Shown: piece by piece, positions 21,328 through 31,962 of the stretch
How the letters are laid out: the number at the start of each line of letters is the position of its first letter
Position numbering within the stretch: the first letter of the stretch is position 1
NCBI GenBank assembly: GCA_015680905.1
Contig: CM027377.1
Coordinates: forward strand, 88,121,001 to 88,185,000
DNA: 64,000 bases
Source of the DNA: Coptis chinensis
Taxonomy: Eukaryota > Streptophyta > Magnoliopsida > Ranunculales > Ranunculaceae
Direction: 5' to 3'
Program-made: the position numbers and the translations under genes
The notes under the pieces: generated by a model
Databases searched by the model: none
What the model was told of the DNA's origin: nothing
The model's input: only the letters and a program-made list of their open reading frames with translations

Positions 21328-22323
21328 TGGAGTTTGAACTGATTTGGGGTTTGTAGAAGGTGTAGGAAGCAATGAGGAACAACCTCACTGGAACAACAAT
21401 GGTGGTGGTGCGGTGGTGGCGCGGCAGTTCCAATCTTTGGATTTTTCGGTGGTTTTTGATGATTTAAATTGGTGGAGTTGGTGGTGGTACGGTTTTGAGA
21501 AGATTTGGAGTGGGTTTGAGAAGATTTGAAGCTTTGTTGGTCGTTAATGGCAGTTTGGAGAAGTGAAGAACGAAATCATTGTTTGTGAAGGTAAAGGATG
21601 AGGTGCTTCTGCAGTGGTCTTGTGGCGGGGCCCAAGCCCAATTCGAAATTTTCGAATTTTGTCGATTTTTAGCACGACTTCAAACTAATATTGCCGCTTC
21701 GTTACCGATCCAATTTTTGCGAATGAGATATGGAAATGATCAGGAGAGAATTTCCAATCCAATGATCCATAAAAACACTCTATTCCGATCGTGGATGACA
21801 TATAAGATAGTGGAAAACGCCTCGAAGTGCGTGCATGACGTACGTTATGCGAACGAATGAACTCTAAATTCATAGATTATGTCAACCTGAATCGTAATAC
21901 AATTAAACGGCCTAAGCATTCTAGGACGGAAACACGAACACCCCACGCCCAAACAATTTTTTTACAACAGAGTTTAGAAAATTTGTTTTTATTAAAAGTG
22001 GGTCTTTTAAAGTCAGATTCCCGAGACTTTCTAGATTACTATGTTTATTATTTAATATTTTTTTACTTTTATAAGGAAAAACAATAAGCAATAAGGACAT
22101 AATTCACCCCATAGAGAAACATGACTCAAAAATCCGAGAAAACATGCAAGAGTGGAAAACATGAATTATATTAAACGTGGACTTAGGATCCGGTACTTAC
22201 AGCCACACACTCCATAGGGAGGGCCCGTTTACCTTAATGGTGCACTCACCAATATCTGTAAATGAAAGGAATGCACTAAACACAAAAATTGAGTCGTTTA
22301 TAGTCAGATACTCAAGACTTTAT
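21328..22323 (-). other. Spacer between ORF c and ORF a of E3
   Basis: No gene is supported. It contains a GGTGG/CCACC-rich leader before ORF a (21370-21530) and a degenerate polypurine-like site (21935-21955, minus). The part from 21630 to 22250 is homologous to 57528-58150, the DNA just downstream of integrase in E8, so it marks the common 3' side of the pol region. Confidence 0.6.
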
Positions 22324-22968
22324 CTAAACATATGTATGAACATGCAGTTTATCATATATCAACAACCGAAATAGTTGTGGATTATTCCATAAATAAATAT
22401 CATAGAAAACATATCCAAACACAATCAAGCACCAAGATTTCCTATGACGCAACCTAGTGAAAAGAAAGCGAAGTCGGAGAAACCTATAACGTAACCTAGC
22501 ATGCACCTTCTTTTTCATCTTTGAACGAGAGGGTGTCCTAGTGAATAAGTGTGGAAAAGTGACTGGTTGTGGAAGATATGGTGGATATGGATAAGTTGTA
22601 GAAGGAAAGAATGGAAAAAATGGCGATGTGGGTTTAGCACAAAACTCATTCATGGTGTAGGTAGGGACTATCTCAATTCTGAAAATGAAGGTGTCAAATG
22701 GTTTGTCCTTCTGATGTATTTGTTTACTAGGTGGATTTAAAAAATTACGAAGCATAGGAGAAACAAAAGGATCGAGTGCAAACTCGAGATTCCTTTGAAA
22801 GGGTGGAAGGAGGGGAGTCGAGGTGGATGTTGTGCAAAGTAGTTCTTGATAGGGTGAATCATCACCTGCTGTAAGAAACTCATCGAATTCCTCATCTAGA
22901 TTGGTCATATCCACATTACTATGGTAGTCCTCTATATCTTTGAGAAAGTCGTCTATCTCGGCCCTCAT
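22324..22968 (-). pseudogene. ORF c of E3, in the place of pol
   Basis: This frame follows the protease with a short overlap (22919-22968) in a different frame. It encodes about 214 residues: an acidic start (LDEEFDEFLTAGDD), PPFQRNLEFALDPFVSPMLR, a Pro/Phe/Tyr-rich stretch (FFPFFPSTTYPYPPYLPQ), a very basic stretch (RSKMKKKVHARLRYRFLRLR) and a hydrophobic, aromatic end (YLWNNPQLFRLLIYDKLH). E6 has the same ORF at 47680-48192 in the same place. It is not reverse transcriptase or integrase. I do not recognise it; an env-like remnant or noncoding DNA are alternatives. Confidence 0.5.
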
Positions 22969-23752
22969 CCATAATATGTGTATTGACTAGTGTAGGGATG
23001 AAAATGTTGGAGTCCGAACTTCCAAAGGAAAGAAATTTGGGCATATGATTATCGGGGAACGTGTTGTTGAAATAATCTCGAGCGAAGCTCTCGATCATGC
23101 TAACCTCTCCATCCATAGACGAATCGGGTAAATGTGTCCTTGTTTTAAAAACATTTACTTCAACAGCTAGATGGCCAAAAGACATGGACATCGAACCATC
23201 GCGGCAATTAATGAGTGCATTGGCAGTTGCCAGGAAAGGACGCCTTAAGATGATCGGGACCGAGTCGTTAGCGACTTCTGTATCGAGGATGACAAAATCA
23301 GCCGGATAGTAGAAATCCTTAACTTTTACCAACACATTTTCGACCACACCTTTAGGATACTTAATAGACCGATCAGCTAATTGCAACGTCATTTTAGTGG
23401 GTTGCATCTCGTCTAGACCTATTTGTCTATACAAATAAAATGGGAGTAAGTTAACACTAGCCCCCAGGTCTAATAACGCGGTCGTCGTATAGGAATCTCC
23501 TAAGGTGCATTGTACAGTAGGACGACCAGGGTCCTTGTACTTAACAATTCCATTATGTTCAGATAGAGTTGGGAATTGTTCTGTTAAAAAGGCGTCTTTT
23601 GGTATATTGGTCTTACGCCTAGTAGTACACAACTCCTTAAGAAACTTAGCATGGTGTGGTATCTTTTTAATATCTTCGAGGAAGGGAAGGTTTATAGTTA
23701 GATTCTTGAAAACGTTCCTAATCTCCTCATAATTTGTATCCCTAGTTAACAT
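22969..23752 (-). pseudogene. Athila-like protease region of E3
   Basis: The frame carries the stretch before the protease (RNVFKNLTINLPFLEDIKKI, HHAKFLKELCTTRRKTN) and an aspartic protease core ALLDLGASVNLLPFYLY with the flap-side motif LADRSIKYPKGVVENVLVKV and, near the end, PIILRRPFLATANALI, where Arg replaces the usual Gly of ILGRPFLAT. It would cleave the gag polyprotein. The equivalents are 46600-47430 (E6), 53581-54273 (E7) and 60346-61328 (E8). After the protease the frame does not enter reverse transcriptase but runs into ORF c. Confidence 0.75.
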
Positions 23753-25574
23753 GGCTAATTTTTGTGGAAACGGTGGTTTCTCTCTATATTTAGCAATGGT
23801 ATCACCTGGATGTTTAACCTTGGCTTTCTATTTCTTAGGTTGTGTTGTAACTGGTACCTCTACAGTGGTAGGCTCTTCAGTTTCTATTTCGGTATCTAGT
23901 AAAATAGAGGTGTAGGACTCTTGGTGGGGGTAACTATAGGCATAGTTACTTTGTTATCAACCACTTTTCCAGAACGGAGAGTGGTGATGGCATTTAGCTC
24001 ACCTACATTTTCATATTCATTACTAGTATTATCGGTTACCTCAAAGGCTGTGTTTGTTGTTTTAGGATTAGGTATTGCGTGACCTGGAAACACACCTTTG
24101 GGTTGGGCTTTATCTTGGGCCAACTGTTGGCTTAAATTATTAACGGATTTTAGAAGCTGTTGGTTAGTTTGAGCCATGGTTTGGAAAAGTTTTTGGCTCA
24201 CTTGTATGAAGGTGTCAAGACGATCCGGTTGTGTGGGTGTAGTAGTCACGGGTGGTGTGACTGGAACTATCTCGCGTAAATTATTTATGTGCGGATTTTG
24301 ATAGTTATTATTTACCGGGACGATACCTCTATTAGCATTATAATTATTATAACTACCTTGACCTTGTGCTTGACCTTGTCGAGGTTGCACTTGGTTGTTA
24401 TAATTATTATAATTACCCTAAGCTTGTCCTTGTCATGGTGGAGCTTGGATAAAACTGTGCGTTGGCCTAACATATTGATTATTGTACCCTGGAGGTGTGA
24501 CGTGTTAGTTATTTCTCCAACCGAAGTTGGGATTTTGTCTCCAAGGGGCCTTAGGTTCACTATTAATGGAACAAGCCTGTTCATAGGCTATAGGACACTT
24601 GGAGTCGGGATGCTCAGGACTCCAACAGAAACTACATGGATTTGAATTTACATTCATGACGGGGATAGGCTTTTGTTGAACAGAAATGGCCTCTACCTTT
24701 TTAGTGAGTGATTCTATTAGAGTTTTAAGCTCGGGATCGTATTTAATTTCAAACATACCGTGCCTTAAGCGTATTAGAAGAAGAACTAGCGGAGCGGTGG
24801 ATATCGTCACTACCCCCCTAGTTGTTATTTCGCTTAGTTTGATCCTCTAAAAATTTATAAGCCTCCGAGGCTCCTTTACTTAAGAAACTACCCCCATTCA
24901 TTATGTCAAGGACTTCTTTATGGTGGTTTAAAAGTCCTTTGAAAAAGGCACGAACTAACGTGTCTTTCGCTAGGTTATGATGTGGACACTCTATAAGGAG
25001 ATCGGTGAAACGATTCCAAGCCTCTGAAAATGATTCATGAGGATTTTATCGAAAGAAATGAATCTTGGAAAGCATCTCATCCATCTTTAGGGGTGGGTAA
25101 AAATGTTCCATAAACAGCTGAACAAGTTTAGCCCATGAGTCCACAGAATTAGGCAGGGGAACGTTAACCAAGACGCCGCCTTATCGGCTAAGGTGAAAGG
25201 GAATACCCTCGGTTTAATTTGTTCGCACCAACCGTAGGATGGTGGAATGTTGTTAGGACTTGTTCAATCCCCACGATCTGCCGATAAGGTTTTTCATGCT
25301 CTAAACCATGAAAAACGGGTAACAAATTAAAAATATTTGGGGGGATTCGGAAATCCCCCACTGGGTCTGCTAGAACGATGCAAGATTTGGGGCTATCGCT
25401 CAAGGCTTTGTAGAAGTCAGAGAGAGGAGTCTCTCCTTCTTTAGGTATCATATCAGGTGGTGTGTGTGAAATAGTAGCTAGAGGTGTAGTGGGTGGTATA
25501 CTAGATAGACTTGTTTGTTGACGTTGTTGTGTAATTACGTTCGGTATTTTTGTTCGACCAGACCTTAATCTCAT
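23753..25574 (-). pseudogene. Athila-like gag of E3, frameshifted
   Basis: ATG at 25574 opens MRLRSGRTKIPNVI; the first frame ends at 25188 after FNLLPVFHGLEHEKPYRQIV. The capsid core continues in other frames (about 25180-24830: MEHFYPPLKMDEM-like, PHESFSEAWNRFTDLLIECP). The zinc knuckle CSFCWSPEHPDSKC (C-x2-C-x4-H-x4-C) is at about 24610-24650. Gln/Asn-rich sequence follows (24390-24150) and then NPKTTNTAFEV and TLRSGKVVDNKVTMP (to 23896). Several frame changes make it a pseudogene. Segment 24340-24470 has TTATAATTATTATAAC-type repeats. Confidence 0.75.
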
Positions 25575-25928
25575 ACAAGGCTAAGACCAAACTTAGCTAA
25601 ACAGGTCAACACTCCAAACAATTCTGATATACTAGTATAAACCTCTAACAGGAGATGCGAGGTATGGAAGAAAGGAATACCTGATTGCGTCCTTGCTTCG
25701 CTTATGAATAGCGTCTTGTTTATGCGTGTTCAGTGTATATAACAAGTTAGAACACTGAAATACTTGAAAAATTGAAGTTCGAATCAAACCTGTGGAAATC
25801 CGCAAAAATTCATTTCGGGCTGCTGGATGCGCTCACTTTGAAGCGCAGTCTTTCGGTGTAAACTTCGAAGATTCTGGTGTTTGAGCGAATTGGTCGGCTT
25901 CCAATAACTTTAGCAAGCAGCGCGCTCC

Positions 25929-25960
<32 letters not shown>

Positions 25961-26078
25961 CTAGGAAGTTTAATGCTGAAAAAGACAACCATGGTTAGAA
26001 TCGAACAAGGGTGGGTGGGTGAAATGTGACTTTAAGAAGAGTACTTATACTACGAAAACAATGCGAAAGTGAAACTAA
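25575..26078 (-). other. 5' leader of E3
   Basis: Noncoding leader between the primer site and gag. It includes a run of 31 T on the plus strand (25930-25960), i.e. poly(A) on the sense strand, which the leaders of E1 and E9 lack. Confidence 0.65.
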
Positions 26079-26094
26079 GATGGCAGCGGCGCCA
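26079..26094 (-). other. Primer binding site of E3 (tRNA-Asp type)
   Basis: The minus strand reads TGGCGCCGCTGCCATC, beginning two bases inside the 5' LTR. The first eight bases match the 3' end expected for plant tRNA-Asp, the primer used by Athila elements; the rest deviates somewhat. Confidence 0.75.
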
Positions 26095-26096
26095 TT

Positions 26097-27645
26097 TGAT
26101 AAACATAAAAAGATGAATTTTACCTACGAAATGAACGATAAAACTCAAAACGTAAGTAAACTAAAACTTTATTACGTGCCTAAATTATCAAAGATTTCTA
26201 CTCTCAATCCTATGGAGATATAGTGGAGTAGATGATTCGTTCCAATCCTAGTTCTTCCACATGGTAATGTTCTCTACATATAAATAATCTTAACTAAAGT
26301 CTAATGAGCGATTTACGAAATGATAACTAGACTACGATGTAACTACCCACAAGATGCAACTAGTCGACTATTTAAACGACTATCGGAATACTACGTCGAT
26401 TCTATGATAAGGAGTTAGAGGGGGATTGATTCCACCTTAGCTCAACTTAATCCACTAACCATTTAATCGTCAGAATCGAATTGAACGCGCTGCGAGAACA
26501 ACTGGGTTATTCCTAATCCCTAATTACACATGGCATTTCTACCAATTCATAACTAGCATGTGAACGATAACACCCATTCTCATGTTGAACTAATCATTTC
26601 TAGAGTGGAAAGGAAATTACGACTATTCAACATTAACACAAATCAAGCTTTCATCAATGCTTCTCAACCCCCTATAATGGAGGTTTAGCCGAGAATCATC
26701 ACGCTATCATTCCCAATCAAATTCGAACAAGACATGATATAAAGATTGAAACTTTGCTTATTTAAACTCAAATGGAAACTACTCATGCAAAAATCTATTC
26801 AATTTAATAAAGACAAATAATTGAATCTAAGAATTGAACTAAATAAGTAAATGGAAAATGAAACTAGATTACCAAGAACACTATTTTATTAATCTAATGA
26901 ATAATAAAACAATGATTCAAATACTAAATTAATAATCTACTTTGTTCTAAAGTAATTAATTAAACATGAAACTAGATCTAAAACAAGATATGAAAAACTA
27001 ATTAATTGACTAATTGAAATTCTAAAACTAAGTTCTAAAACTAATTAATGGAGGCTAACTAATCTAAGTCTAACTATCTACCATTAACAAAGAGTCAAGC
27101 TTTTGTTTTTATACTTTCAGATCCAAAAATCGTGCATGGGCTTGGAGCCATGTTTTGGGCCAGAGAATCAGGCCCAAAACCCAATTCTTTCAGTCCAATA
27201 AGGCCCTTCAGCTGCAGTTGGCTTCAACAGACTTTTGTCCACTTCTACTCCTTTTATTGGGTCAAGACTTAGACCATTGGAAAGCTCTTTCCTAGTCGGT
27301 CCTTTTGACATAAGGTAGGCCCAATTCTAAGGTCTCAAGGTCCAAAGATGACTTCGAAGTTCATTGACTTTGTGTGTTGTTTCTGCCCGCATCGACTTTT
27401 CAGCTTTTGACCGGGCTTTAAAAAGGCTTTTCTTCTTAAATCTTGGCCTTTAATCACATAACTCCTTAGCAACTGACCTTTGCTCCTTTATCTCGCTAAA
27501 GTGGCATATTTCTGCACATAATGGACTTTGAAGCCTGAAATGCATAAAAACACGTAATCAGTATTAACTCTTAATTATTACTCACATAATTGGTCTAAAA
27601 GTATGACTGTTACAGGGTTAAAACTATAGTTTTGGGCTCTTATCA
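26097..27645 (-). repeat. 5' LTR of E3 (1549 bp)
   Basis: On the minus strand it begins TGATAAGAGCCC at 27645 and ends TTATCA at 26097. TATAAAA is at 27107-27113 (minus). The outer flank is GATAA (27646-27650), equal to the flank of the 3' LTR. Confidence 0.9.
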
Positions 27646-28275
27646 GATAACCAAACACTGACGAAAGGAAAGACTCACCGGGGAGAGCAAGAAGATCCAC
27701 TGGGGATGGGAGATTCTAAAGATGAAGGAAGAAGACACAGACGAACACTGCTGGGGAAGATAAGTGATGTGGTAGAGATGAAAGATGGATGCTGGGGATG
27801 ATGATATTCAAGTTCAATCAATCAATCAATCAATTATGTTCAAGTACTTGGATTGGAAAAGACTGCCACTGTAAGTTCAGGCTGATCCATCCGTGAGGCT
27901 GTCAGTAAAAACTGACATTGTTCTCGCGAACAATTTTAATGTTGCACAAATGGAGTTACCGAAATGATATTAATGATCAAGTGGTTGCCAATAATGCGAT
28001 GGTGAAAACAAAACTTGATGAATATTTTCTCATACTGGAGGGTAAGAACCCCATGGTATAATATTCATCATTTTTTTTTTGAAAGATTTTTTGAAAAGTT
28101 TTTTTTTTATTATTTTTAACTTAGTCAACTGTCAAAACTAGGTCAACTGGTGAAAACCGAGTCAAACAGCTCAAAAACCGGGTCAACTGAAACAATCGTG
28201 TCAGACACTCGGACTTATACAAACCCAAAAGAAAATGGGTCAAAAGTGTCAGACTAGATTTTGGATTAAAAAAAA

Positions 28276-28300
28276 TTAACTTGATCTTGTATCAAGTTAA
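28276..28300. repeat. Short perfect inverted repeat
   Basis: Arms TTAACTTGAT (28276-28285) and ATCAAGTTAA (28291-28300) flank the loop CTTGT. Confidence 0.7.
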
Positions 28301-28684
28301 CTTACTAAAAACAAATAAAGGGACCTAGCCCACCGCCTGTGATGTATATGAGACCAAACATCTCATTTAGAAACCAAAGAGGGAATCTCAACAATGAGAC
28401 AAAAAGAAACTTCCCAGACTCAAAACAGAAACCAAAACCGCCTCAAAATGAACATGTACTGAGTACCTACCAATAATATGTCCTTCTCATGTACCGACTC
28501 AAGCTCTATATAAACACTTAGCTCAGGAGGAGAAACCATACATTTCCGTCCAGCAAGCCAACGCTTGAGTAGTACTGTCGCACCATGCGTAGTAAGCCAA
28601 TCTTTTAACCTTTTTTTTTTTAATTATCGCAATCACATGCAACTTCACTTGACGTCTAGAGATGAATCAAGCTCATGCTGCAGC

Positions 28685-28975
28685 CAAGGGCGGCTCAAGA
28701 CAATCAGGGGCCCTAGGCAAAGTTCAAATGCCAATGGATGCGAGGAATTTTTTTGGTCAGAGAACGCGAGAGAAACGTTGGAGAAGGCAAGGGAAACAAA
28801 TGGTTATCTAACATTATTTCATAGATTCCAATGTACGTTATCTAACCCTTAAATAAGGGCCAGAAAAATGATTGTAGGCTGAAAAGAAAGCATTGGGCTG
28901 AATTATATTGGGGCCCCTTGGGCTGTAGAACCCTAAGCAGCTGCCTATTTTGCTAGGGGGTTGAGCCGACCCTTG
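28685..28975. mobile_element. Short TIR element (MITE-like, perhaps hAT-type)
   Basis: The left end CAAGGGCGGCTCAA (28685) and the right end, read on the other strand CAAGGGTCGGCTCAA, form terminal inverted repeats differing by one inserted base. Subterminal GGGGCCC/GGCCCC runs occur inside. It is 291 bp and encodes no transposase. No target duplication is evident, so the boundary and superfamily are uncertain. Confidence 0.35.
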
Positions 28976-31608
28976 CCACAACCCTTATAAATAAGATTGG
29001 AAATAAAAACTCATACCTTGCAAACGTCTAGGAGGAAGAATAGCAGATCGTGTCAAAGTGCCACACAGTCCACTACGCCATGCTATGGTAACACATTTTT
29101 TTTTCCTTTTTTTTCGAACTAACAGTGACTCTTTGGGGCAACATATAATGGAATCTCACTTACCTTATTCACCAATGGTAGCCTTGCTCTCACTCTTGGA
29201 ATCTGATGTCTTGGAAACCTGTGGAACTTTGGAGAAACTTCTTTGGCCAAGGTTAGACAATTTATTTCTCTTCACATTACAATAGAGTGAAATATACAAT
29301 ATAAATGCATAAAAACAATGCAACTATGTTAGCATGAATAGTTAGAAAGATTGTGGTGTATGCATGCTATGTTAGTAAAACAAGTACATGGTTTAGTTCG
29401 GAATATTGGCTTAAGAATTTTCTACGTGTTTGAAATCCTAGATTTTTCATCATAAACCATCCAAAGCAAACCAAGTTTTCGAAAACAAATCATTTTTTTT
29501 TTTTTTTTTGAAATTCATTTTGAAAACAATGTGAAACAAAATATTTTTTTATCCACAAAACAAGAAATACCACAAATGATTGCATCACAAGTGAAGGTGG
29601 GGGAATGAGTTACCAACAAGAATGTGAGCATGAGGACGACCATAGGATAGAAGTACGATCAAACTTGACACCTATGAATTAGATGATATTCTTTTCTCTT
29701 TGATTGTTTGACCCTCACAACGTACTGAACGACACCCAAAAACTTTCTTCCAAAACAGATAGAGCATAAAGCATAGGACCAATCTTCTGGAGACGACTTC
29801 CTCATACATCACAATCACTAGTAGTGAATCCTCTAATGCCTTCCATTTTTTTTCATTATTATTTATTTATTTATTTATTTTATTTATTTATTATTTTTTT
29901 TGCCTCTAGTACTTCTCAACTAGGAGATATAGTGGAGTTAGAGATCAAGAGCGGACTTGCATAGGACTATAATGTAGGATTAGGTGATGGGCTCAGAAAG
30001 AAGGGATAAGATCAAAAAATATATATTTGGAGTAGAACTTGTCATATAAAGGGATGAGTAATTGGAATGATGGTACTGAGATGATGATACAGATTCCAAA
30101 TATCAAATGAAACTGCCCCTTGTTTAGGTTTTTCATTTTGGACCGGTGTTGATTATTTTGTGCAACTCTAAGCATTTTGAGTTCTGACGGGGTTTTTTTT
30201 TTTGCCCCTTGCACTAGGATTTTTTTCAACACCTTCTTAGGATAAATAACATGGGGGGTGATTGTTTCGTGATCAAAGATGGATGAAATGATGCCCCTAG
30301 AATATGAAAAGTTCTATAAAAATAGGTATCGGTGATCTATGGGTAGGCTACAGATTTATTAGGCTTCCTAAAAGATATGGGTTTATATTGTGGGAAACAA
30401 AAGAATACGCTAAGGCTCAAATGGACTTCAAATGGGACCATATGATATTAGGTGGGCTTATGAGGCTAAAATCAAAACGATTAAAGATGGCCTGTTCCAT
30501 CGTCTCTCTAAGATTTTCACTATACTCTTCGTCTTAAAATAAACAAAGTTGGGTAAAAAGTAGTACCTCTTTAATTGGTCAGCATTGGTAGGATTTTCCA
30601 TGTAGAATCTTCAGAGTGAATGGACATTCACTATTGGGTTTGAACTCTCTAGTTCATTAATTCCACTCTAGTCTAGATTTGCTTGCTCAGCTTTACTTGC
30701 AACAATCTGTCTCCATTGGTATCTAAGTCCTAGTAGAAAATCAATGCCCTCCTTCATATCTCGGCTCTCTAGAATGTTGGTCATAGATGAACTCCTCTTA
30801 GCATTCTGCTATTTGATGTAGTCAGATTCGAGTCAGGTGACTTCTTTGGTAGATAGCTCTCATGTCTTCGATGGAGGCTAATGATGCAATATGGAATTTG
30901 CCCTCTCCACGGTAGGGTAGCTGGTAGGTTGATTGGCTAAGTAGTCGTTGATTGATAGAATGTAGAATATTCCCCTTCTTCAGTAGGGTAGTTGATCAAA
31001 TGATGTTGTGGAGTTTTGCCCTCTCCACGAGGGTAAATGCATAATGCTGAATGCTGATGTGGATGTTGGTGATCTTAGACATTTGAAAAATCTTCTCAAA
31101 CATAACCGCTGAACTTTCTTCCTCCTCAATCTCTTCCTCTTGGGGAGTGATTCTCTCATCTTCGAACAATGAAAATCACCTTAAGACAATAGATTGTCAT
31201 AGATATGATCAACACTTCTAAGGATTCATTCAGTAATTTGATCAGGCTTCAACGCTCATAAGGGATCAAGGTTATACCAATATGCACATAATGTGGTTCA
31301 TCTGTGGTGCCAAGGTTGATGGTCTTTGTCTCCACAATGACTAGTGTCTGTCAATCCTCAGACTGCTCATGAGAAAGAATGGACTCAGCCGCTTCATTAT
31401 CCATTCCTTCTTCATCGTCGGGGGGAGGGGATCATAATAACCTACACAAGTCATTAAATCATCTTTCACTAAGGCAAGTCAGTAAATCATATTCTGTGGG
31501 ATTTTTTTTTTTTTTTTTTTTAATTTTTAATTTTTTTGGGTTTTTGAAATATCTAGATTTTTTTTTTTATTATTATTTTTTTTTCATCAAATAAAAGAAC
31601 AAAACAAA

Positions 31609-31960
31609 CTAATTGAGAGTAGAAAACTTATCTGTGTCGAGCAACGAACCAGGATCAAATATATGAGATACATTAATCCGGAACCCCTCAACCAGTGTTG
31701 CAGCTCCATGCATGAGTGATGAATTTCCTGAATGATGCGGTATCTCCATGAGCAACATATCAAATTTCTTGATGCTCTGTGATTTATACGCCACACACCC
31801 TACGAAGTCAGCTTTCCATCCTGGGTTTAGTGCATGAATGCCATCAAAGACACATGAGTGCCTAGACGTGCCCCTAGCTTGAAAGTAGTGGTGATGATCG
31901 AATGGCCATTACATATGACCATGGTTGGTGGTGTTTCCCAACCTCTCTATTGTCAACTCG
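31609..31960 (-). pseudogene. Unrecognised protein-like fragment
   Basis: On the minus strand an approximately 100-residue stretch reads FDHHHYFQARGTSRHSCVFD, then HALNPGWKADFVGCVAYKSQ, MLLMEIPHHSGNSSLMHGAA and VSHIFDPGSLLDTDKF. It is interrupted by one stop near 31910. Composition is more protein-like than the surrounding DNA. It lies directly after the Ogre-type gag on the same strand where protease would be expected, but I see no protease motif. It could be a captured host exon or an unusual retroelement segment. Function not recognised. Confidence 0.3.
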
Positions 31961-31962
31961 CT

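Larger units (their letters stand above)
8760..27645 (-). mobile_element. E3: complete non-autonomous Athila-like element with target duplication
   Basis: Both LTRs (8760-10313 and 26097-27645) are present and flanked by the direct repeat GATAA (8755-8759 and 27646-27650), showing one insertion event. Reading on the minus strand the order is 5' LTR, primer site, gag, protease, ORF c, spacer, ORF a, spacer with TATA, ORF b, 3' noncoding region, polypurine tract, 3' LTR. No reverse transcriptase, RNase H or integrase is seen, so it needed enzymes from a partner such as the lineage of E8. Without the 6.3-kb LINE inside it the element is about 12.6 kb. By eye the LTRs differ by a few percent plus one cluster of changes (about 9120-9170 against 26457-26506), indicating an old insertion. 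Confidence 0.88.
27646..31608. other. Unassigned, probably repeat-derived DNA
   Basis: No supported gene. It holds a short (ATCA)n run (27814-27835), several T runs, an inverted repeat (28276-28300), TATTTATT repeats (29865-29900) and a small TIR element (28685-28975). ORFs here are short and unrelated to known proteins. The region lies downstream (on the minus strand) of the Ogre-type gag, so it may be the noncoding 3' part of that element after loss of pol, but I see no second Ogre LTR to prove it. Confidence 0.4.

Noticed and set aside
24340..24470. TTATAATTATTATAAC-type direct repeats as a possible CRISPR-like or satellite array
   Set aside because: They encode the Asn-rich part of gag on the minus strand, have no regular spacers and are in a plant retroelement.
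28276..28300. Inverted repeat as a transcription terminator
   Set aside because: It is in plant nuclear DNA without a gene upstream; a 10-bp palindrome in AT-rich DNA is weak evidence.
27646..31608. A host gene in the region between E3 and the Ogre-type gag
   Set aside because: ORFs are short, no domain is recognisable and no consistent exon-intron series can be built; short TATA-like sequences (28511) are not enough.
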